DNA of 38,189 nucleotides from Lenisia limosa (Eukaryota > Breviatea), in assembly GCA_001655205.1 (NCBI GenBank), contig LPNZ01010304.1, positions 1 to 38,189 of the forward strand, written 5' to 3'. The notes under the pieces were generated by a model that saw only the letters and a list, made by a program, of their open reading frames with translations, was not told the origin of the DNA and searched no databases. Position 1 is the first letter of the stretch. Each line of letters begins with the position of its first letter. Position numbers and translations under genes: made by a program. Shown one piece after another: positions 34,301 through 38,189 of the stretch.

Positions 34301-37300
34301 NNNNNNNNNNNNNNNNNNNNNNNNNNNNNNNNNNNNNNCGAACAGCAGGCCATGCCCGACTTTATGAGCTTGAACGTAGTTGGGGCCAGCCTACTGTTGT
34401 AACTGTACTACTATTTTAAACGTTGGGGACGGCTTTGGCCCGATAACCTTATTTCTCATCGTCTCTGATGCGGACTTCACCAGCTTTCCTATGAAAAAAG
34501 GCCTAATACAACTGGATTTCCGTTTCAATACATCACCAACCTAGGAAATTGTGATCAATGATGAGGAGTTCGACAAGGATGTCTCGACCCTAATTCGCTG
34601 CGACACCCGTACTCTTATCGTGAGAGGCTGGGAGACTTGGACTTTCTTTCTGCCTTTCTTCTCTGGTGCTTCGTTTAATATTTATCTCCAAAAAGTATCT
34701 TGCTTCTCATAATTTTAGAAAACCAATACGCCTATCCCTGAGAACATCCAAGCCAGTATGGGGAGTTGAATGTTCATTTTGTGATAGGGATGATCGAAAT
34801 ATATCGTATCAATATTGGAGCTTGAAAGTTTGAAGGTACTTCTGACCTAAATTTTGAGACACTGTGCCCGACCACCTTGTTTTATTTCTCATCTCTCTAT
34901 TTTATAATATCATCTGCACACTATTTCAATACATGAGCTTAGCTGCAAGCAACTTATTTGTACAATACTCACCCGCTTCCCAATTTTGATTTTTATAAAA
35001 TCAATAGTTTTTTACACTTCCTAGTGATTCTCGAAAACAAGCCGTCCAAGGTTGCTTTGGCCAAGATTCCCCATGCCAAGCTCCGTACCGTCTTCTTCCT
35101 CGCCACAAAGCACAGGGTTGTATGAGGGCTTTGAGCGGCTCAATGCCAAATATTCTCTTGCTTTTGGGTTCTGAGTGCGTTTTTGGGTTTTGTTCACGAT
35201 AAGTCGTGTTTTCGCCTAGGGCTTTGTTTGTTTTGTTGTTCTCAACTCTCGTGTGTTGTCAGCCAACAGAGTTGATTTTGGGCTTTTTTTTTTTGTTTCA
35301 TAAATCTTCCAATTTTACTCCCCCACCCCTCATATGGATAGGGCGCGCACCGAGTTGGCCGTCCCCAGTTGATTCTGAGCTCTCGAGTCGGCGTCTCTGC
35401 TTTCAACGAAAAGATGAGGTTCCTTCCCCGCACTCTTATGGCTGGTGCTGCCATCCTCGCCAGGTTTACGGAGGAATGCATCAAGGTTTTGCCATCCAAT
35501 AGAGTTGACCGTTTTTTGTTCTAATCATAAATTTCCTTTTTTTTTTTTTTTCTTCCTCTTTGCAGAATTTGTGAATATAACCAGCTTATTAACCTGGAAG
35601 TGATAACTGTCTTACTCCTCAGGATAGAGGAGGAATAATTCAGCTCCATAATAGGCTCGTCCCATTTCCCATTTCCCATTCACAACAACCAACTCACACG
35701 ACAGGTACCATCAGTTCTACGAACCTGCAGTTCGCGAGGGAATCCACCTTGCCAAGTCCCTCCCGAGCCCCGTGTACCTCTCAAACATCTCCCAGGTCGG
35801 GGCGAACTATTCTGCTCTTTGCAAGCTAGAAAACACAACACCGAATCAATTTGTTGACGTCATACATAATACAGTATTCCCAAGTACTCCTTCAGTATTA
35901 TATCTCTGCTCCCAAGCTTGATCCAAACGACATTCAGTGTTGGAACAGCGATTGACGACATAGGAATGGCACGCATTATCCCCCGAATTTGCCCAAAATG
36001 GACCGGAAGTTCTCTTTGTGGAGGCGCCTGAAACCTGCTGCTACATTAGTGCAAGGGTGGGTGGGGTGCCATCTCACTGGAATCTTTAATACTGATAAAT
36101 ATTGAATTACACACGAGGGAAATCCGCCTAACCGCTGCAGAACAGACACCCTAAGTCCGCCAAGCCAGCTGAGACCAAGGCTGATGACAAGCCCAAAAAG
36201 GAAGCGGTTGAGAAGGTTGGTCCCCGCACTCCCACCCCCTTGAATTGACAAATACCACTTCTTATTTTTTAAGAGTATTTAATATCACGTGACTAAACAG
36301 ACTGAAAAGGAAGAGGCCGAGCTGACCGAACAACAAGCCGCGAAAAAGGCCAAGATGCTTGCAAAAAAGGAGGCATTGAAGGAAAAAAGGAAGCAGAGGA
36401 AGTTGGAGATCAGGGAACTTAAGGCAAAGGAGCGTAAGGAGAAAGAGGAAAAAGAAAAATTGGAGGAGGAGGAAGAAGGTGATAAGGAAGAAAAGGATGA
36501 GGTTGAGAAGAAGGAAGAAACAGAAGAGAAGAATGAAGAAACCGAAGAGAAGAAGGAAGAAGAGAAGAAACAAAAGAAACAAAAGAAGGAAAAGGAGCCT
36601 GAAATGAAGGGTGATACCATTGTCGACCCCCACATCCAGGTATATTGTGGTAACTGAAAGTACTCCCGGTACTTCTCATCCAATTGGACTCCCCTTTTGT
36701 TCAATTGGGCGCCACACTATACATTTTGTGTTGTCTTACCCCTACCCACAATTTGATATTTTGTTATTTTGAAGTGCCGGTGTGATTCTTTCATCAAAGT
36801 TATTTATTGTTTCATAAATTTTCCAATTTTACTCCCCCCCCCCCCTANNNNNNNNNNNNNNNNNNNNNNNNNNNNNNNNNNNNNNNNNNNNNNNNNNNNN
36901 NNNNNNNNNNNNNNNNNNNNNNNNNTTTGCCGGGCTCATCATTGACTCGCAAAGAAAGAGAATTGAGGTAACTTCTGCCTCTTGTTTAATGCACGTCAAA
37001 GTGATACAGGCTTACCATATTAGGAAACCAAAAGGCGCTATTTCCCTCGCTACACTCCGGCGTATGTTGGTGCTTTCTCCTCTGGCTTGATCGAGCTCGT
37101 TGGATCCCCTCTCAGTACGAGGGATATGGAGCTTCTGGCTGCTCTCTCTTCACGTTGATATTAAATCAGGTGCAATATCTTTGATATAATGTTCCTCCTC
37201 ACTCCTTCTAACTTTCCATTGCAGAGGGTCACTAAGATAATAAATACTGGACAACTTGTGTTTTCGAAGCATGACGTTTTCGATGATCGGACACGTATTA

Positions 37301-38189
37301 TATGATATATTATATAGTTCCTGACATACATCACGGCCCAGATGCGCTGCTCAAGGTCTTGCCCCACGTTGTTCTCGCAGCCACGCCACCCGTCACCCCC
37401 CGCTACACCGCTGGAAACCCCCATGCTGCGGTGAGCTGCAAATATCAATTGGATACTGCCCAAATCCACGTTTATTTCAGCAATCTCTAACAAAATTCAA
37501 TTATTGGCACGAATCTTGTTTTGAATTGGGTTGTTTTTTCCCCAACTCTTGTTGCCATGTCCATGACATTTGGCTCATTTATTGACTTTTCTCATGCCCC
37601 CCTCCCCCAGGCGCTGTATATGATGTGCGCCTCACCCAGCCTCATTGGTCACGTGTCGGCTGTCCAGACCCTGCTCTTTGCTAAGTGCAAGCCCATCTAC
37701 ACTGTCATGAAGTGGGTATTGTGGATGAAGAATACAGAGGCAAATGATTAAATGAATTGATATTATACTCTAATCCAATACCTCTTATAAGTGTGATGGT
37801 GTGGACGGCTNNNNNNNNNNNNNNNNNNNNNNNNNNNNNNNNNNNNNNNNNNNNNNNNNNNNNNNNNNNNNNNNNNNNNNNNNNNNNNNNNNNNNNNNNN
37901 NNNNNNNNNNNNNNNNNNNNNNNNNNNNNNNNNNNNNNNNNNNNNNGTTCCACGTGCTGCATCAGCTCTGCTTCAGACAGTTCCCGGTCTTCGATGTTCT
38001 CAAGCAGCTCTACCACAAGTCTGCCAATGCCACGGTATGCGGACTTGAAATGAAATTATTCTTGAGAGCAAGACAATGAGTAATGTGATATATATGATAT
38101 TATAACTATACAGAGTTGTAAGGCAAATGATTGGGTGAATTAATATTATTCTATAATCCAATATCTCATAAGCATGATGGTGTGGACGG
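28320..38189 (+). CDS. Very large helical-repeat protein, possibly GCN1 (3' end outside window)
   Basis: The gene starts MSTMCTSPD at 28320 and continues in phase through DLQTVASYLSMEGFSQKDFP, GPGALFPRASRMVLIEDGFN, and VATPFVIIFRFTKLNRLRPF. Many further exons are helical and HEAT/ARM-like: ALEVVSHKPDTVVLAALP, TAAEFVEALFAALEQES, LKKLLPAICTLLGHS, VSAFNEKMRFLPRTLMAG, LMSHVEMIYMFTSD, FTGLSDPIEIMDTLFERLAE. Near 35890-36060 come LDPNDIQCW and EFAQNGPEVLFVEAPE, followed by a very charged exon (36301-36640) starting EKEEAELTEQQAAKKAKMLA. In GCN1, an [E/D]F-x-TP-x-G segment precedes a Lys/Glu-rich segment with LT-x-EQ-x-A at a similar distance from the start, then more HEAT repeats. That order is the only basis for the name. 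GCN1 binds ribosomes and activates GCN2. After 36926 helical exons resume (VGAFSSGLIELVGSPLS, LKVLPHVVLAATPPVTP). Nine to ten N-gaps interrupt it, and many joins are unresolved. Confidence 0.45.
31193..31245 (+). repeat. Partial copy of dispersed repeat family 1
   Basis: TGGACGGCTTCGGCC followed by a TTTTTCTCGTCTC segment matches the right part of the family seen at 7140-7180. It lies in an intron. Confidence 0.5.
33060..33098 (+). repeat. Partial copy of dispersed repeat family 2
   Basis: AGAGTTGATTTTGGACTT, a T run, then GTTTCAT matches the copy at 35219-35340. The match lies in an intron. Confidence 0.65.
34141..34238 (+). repeat. Dispersed repeat family 2, copy running into a gap
   Basis: The copy begins GGCTTTGTTTGTTTTGTTGT, has TGTGTTGTCAGCCAACA and GGGCTTCTTTTGTTTCAT, and ends in a C run at the N-gap 34239-34338. 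It closely matches 35219-35340. Confidence 0.85.
34424..34472 (+). repeat. Partial copy of dispersed repeat family 1
   Basis: GGACGGCTTTGGCCCGATAA followed by CCTTATTTCTCATCG matches the 3' part of the copy at 7139-7185. Intronic. Confidence 0.55.
35219..35340 (+). repeat. Dispersed repeat family 2, most complete copy
   Basis: GGGCTTTGTTTGTTTTGTTG, TCTCAACTCTCGTGTGTTGT, CAGCCAACAGAGTTGATTTT, a T run, GTTTCATAAATCTTCCAATT and a C-rich end. It sits in an intron of the large gene just before the exon beginning near 35343. The copy is not interrupted by a gap, so it shows that the element ends shortly after the C-rich stretch. Confidence 0.85.
36808..36847 (+). repeat. Dispersed repeat family 2, right end next to a gap
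   Basis: TTGTTTCATAAATTTTCCAA, TTTTACT and a run of 13 C bases match the right end of the copy at 35219-35340. The N-gap 36848-36925 begins two bases later. Confidence 0.75.
37740..37810 (+). repeat. Dispersed repeat family 1, copy B
   Basis: GGCAAATGATTAAATGAATT, GATATTATACTCTAATCCAA, then GTGATGGTGTGGACGGCT, ending exactly at an N-gap. It is nearly identical to copy C in the following intron. Confidence 0.85.
38122..38189 (+). repeat. Dispersed repeat family 1, copy C (cut by window end)
   Basis: GGCAAATGATTGGGTGAATT, TATTCTATAATCCAATATCT, then CATGATGGTGTGGACGG to the window edge. It is a second copy within about 380 bases of copy B, each in its own intron-like segment. Confidence 0.85.

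Larger units (their letters stand above)
7879..37946. other. Sixteen runs of N (assembly gaps)
   Basis: Gaps are at 7879-8180, 9627-9786, 10753-10855, 12942-13248, 14711-14762, 18746-18829, 29294-29353, 30460-30613, 30858-30950, 31755-31950, 32757-32834, 33167-33342, 33723-33881, 34239-34338, 36848-36925 and 37811-37946. Ten of them lie in the large gene from 28320 on. Predicted translations across them are meaningless. Confidence 0.98.

Noticed and set aside
36262-36704. Long minus-strand frames rich in Ser/Phe/Leu
   Set aside because: They are the reverse complement of the Lys/Glu-rich exon. The composition is what an A/G-rich coding strand forces.
1-38189. CRISPR arrays, rRNA and tRNA genes
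   Set aside because: No regularly spaced identical repeats, no rRNA-like blocks and no cloverleaf with a T-loop consensus were seen by eye. A tRNA scan would be the decisive test.

Overview
The window is eukaryotic nuclear DNA from a gene-dense, intron-dense microbial eukaryote using the standard genetic code. No long bacterial-type reading frames occur. Coding sequence lies in exons of roughly 25-250 bases joined by GT...AG introns, mostly 45-150 bases, with intergenic gaps of 120-480 bases. This layout resembles intron-rich metamonad protists such as the free-living fornicate Kipferlia. That placement is a guess from gene style and the tri-snRNP protein, not a proof. Sixteen N-gaps interrupt the sequence, many beside poly-G or poly-C runs.

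Layout: (1) 17-4545, minus: a cysteine-rich, repeat-containing protein. (2) 5021-6913, plus: an unknown secreted protein. (3) 7348-9626+, minus: an unknown Cys/Ser/Thr-rich protein, head-to-head with (4) 10252-14937, plus: a secreted beta-rich protein whose large intron carries a terminal-inverted-repeat element. (5) 14937-17307, plus: a chaperone-like protein with two alpha-crystallin (Hsp20) domains and a C-terminal extension. (6) 17608-19281, minus: a divergent HUS1 checkpoint-clamp subunit. (7) 19758-21310, plus: an LCIB-type beta carbonic anhydrase. (8) 21504-24726, minus: a protein with two complete TALE homeodomains at its C-terminus. (9) 24848-26070, minus: an unknown protein. (10) 26310-27904, plus: the U4/U6.U5 tri-snRNP zinc-finger protein SNU23/ZMAT2, the surest call. 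(11) 28320 to beyond 38189, plus: a very large helical-repeat protein with a Lys/Glu-rich segment, tentatively GCN1.

The genes do not form a pathway. They are an ordinary mosaic of housekeeping genes (splicing, checkpoint, chaperone, possibly translation control) and lineage-specific surface or secreted genes. Exon joins were chosen by hand from GT/AG sites, reading phase and coding character. Internal boundaries of the unknown genes are therefore approximate. The most notable items are the tandem TALE homeodomains, the tandem Hsp20 domains with an unassigned C-terminal part, the LCIB-type enzyme, the intron-nested TIR element, and two dispersed repeat families in introns and intergenic DNA.
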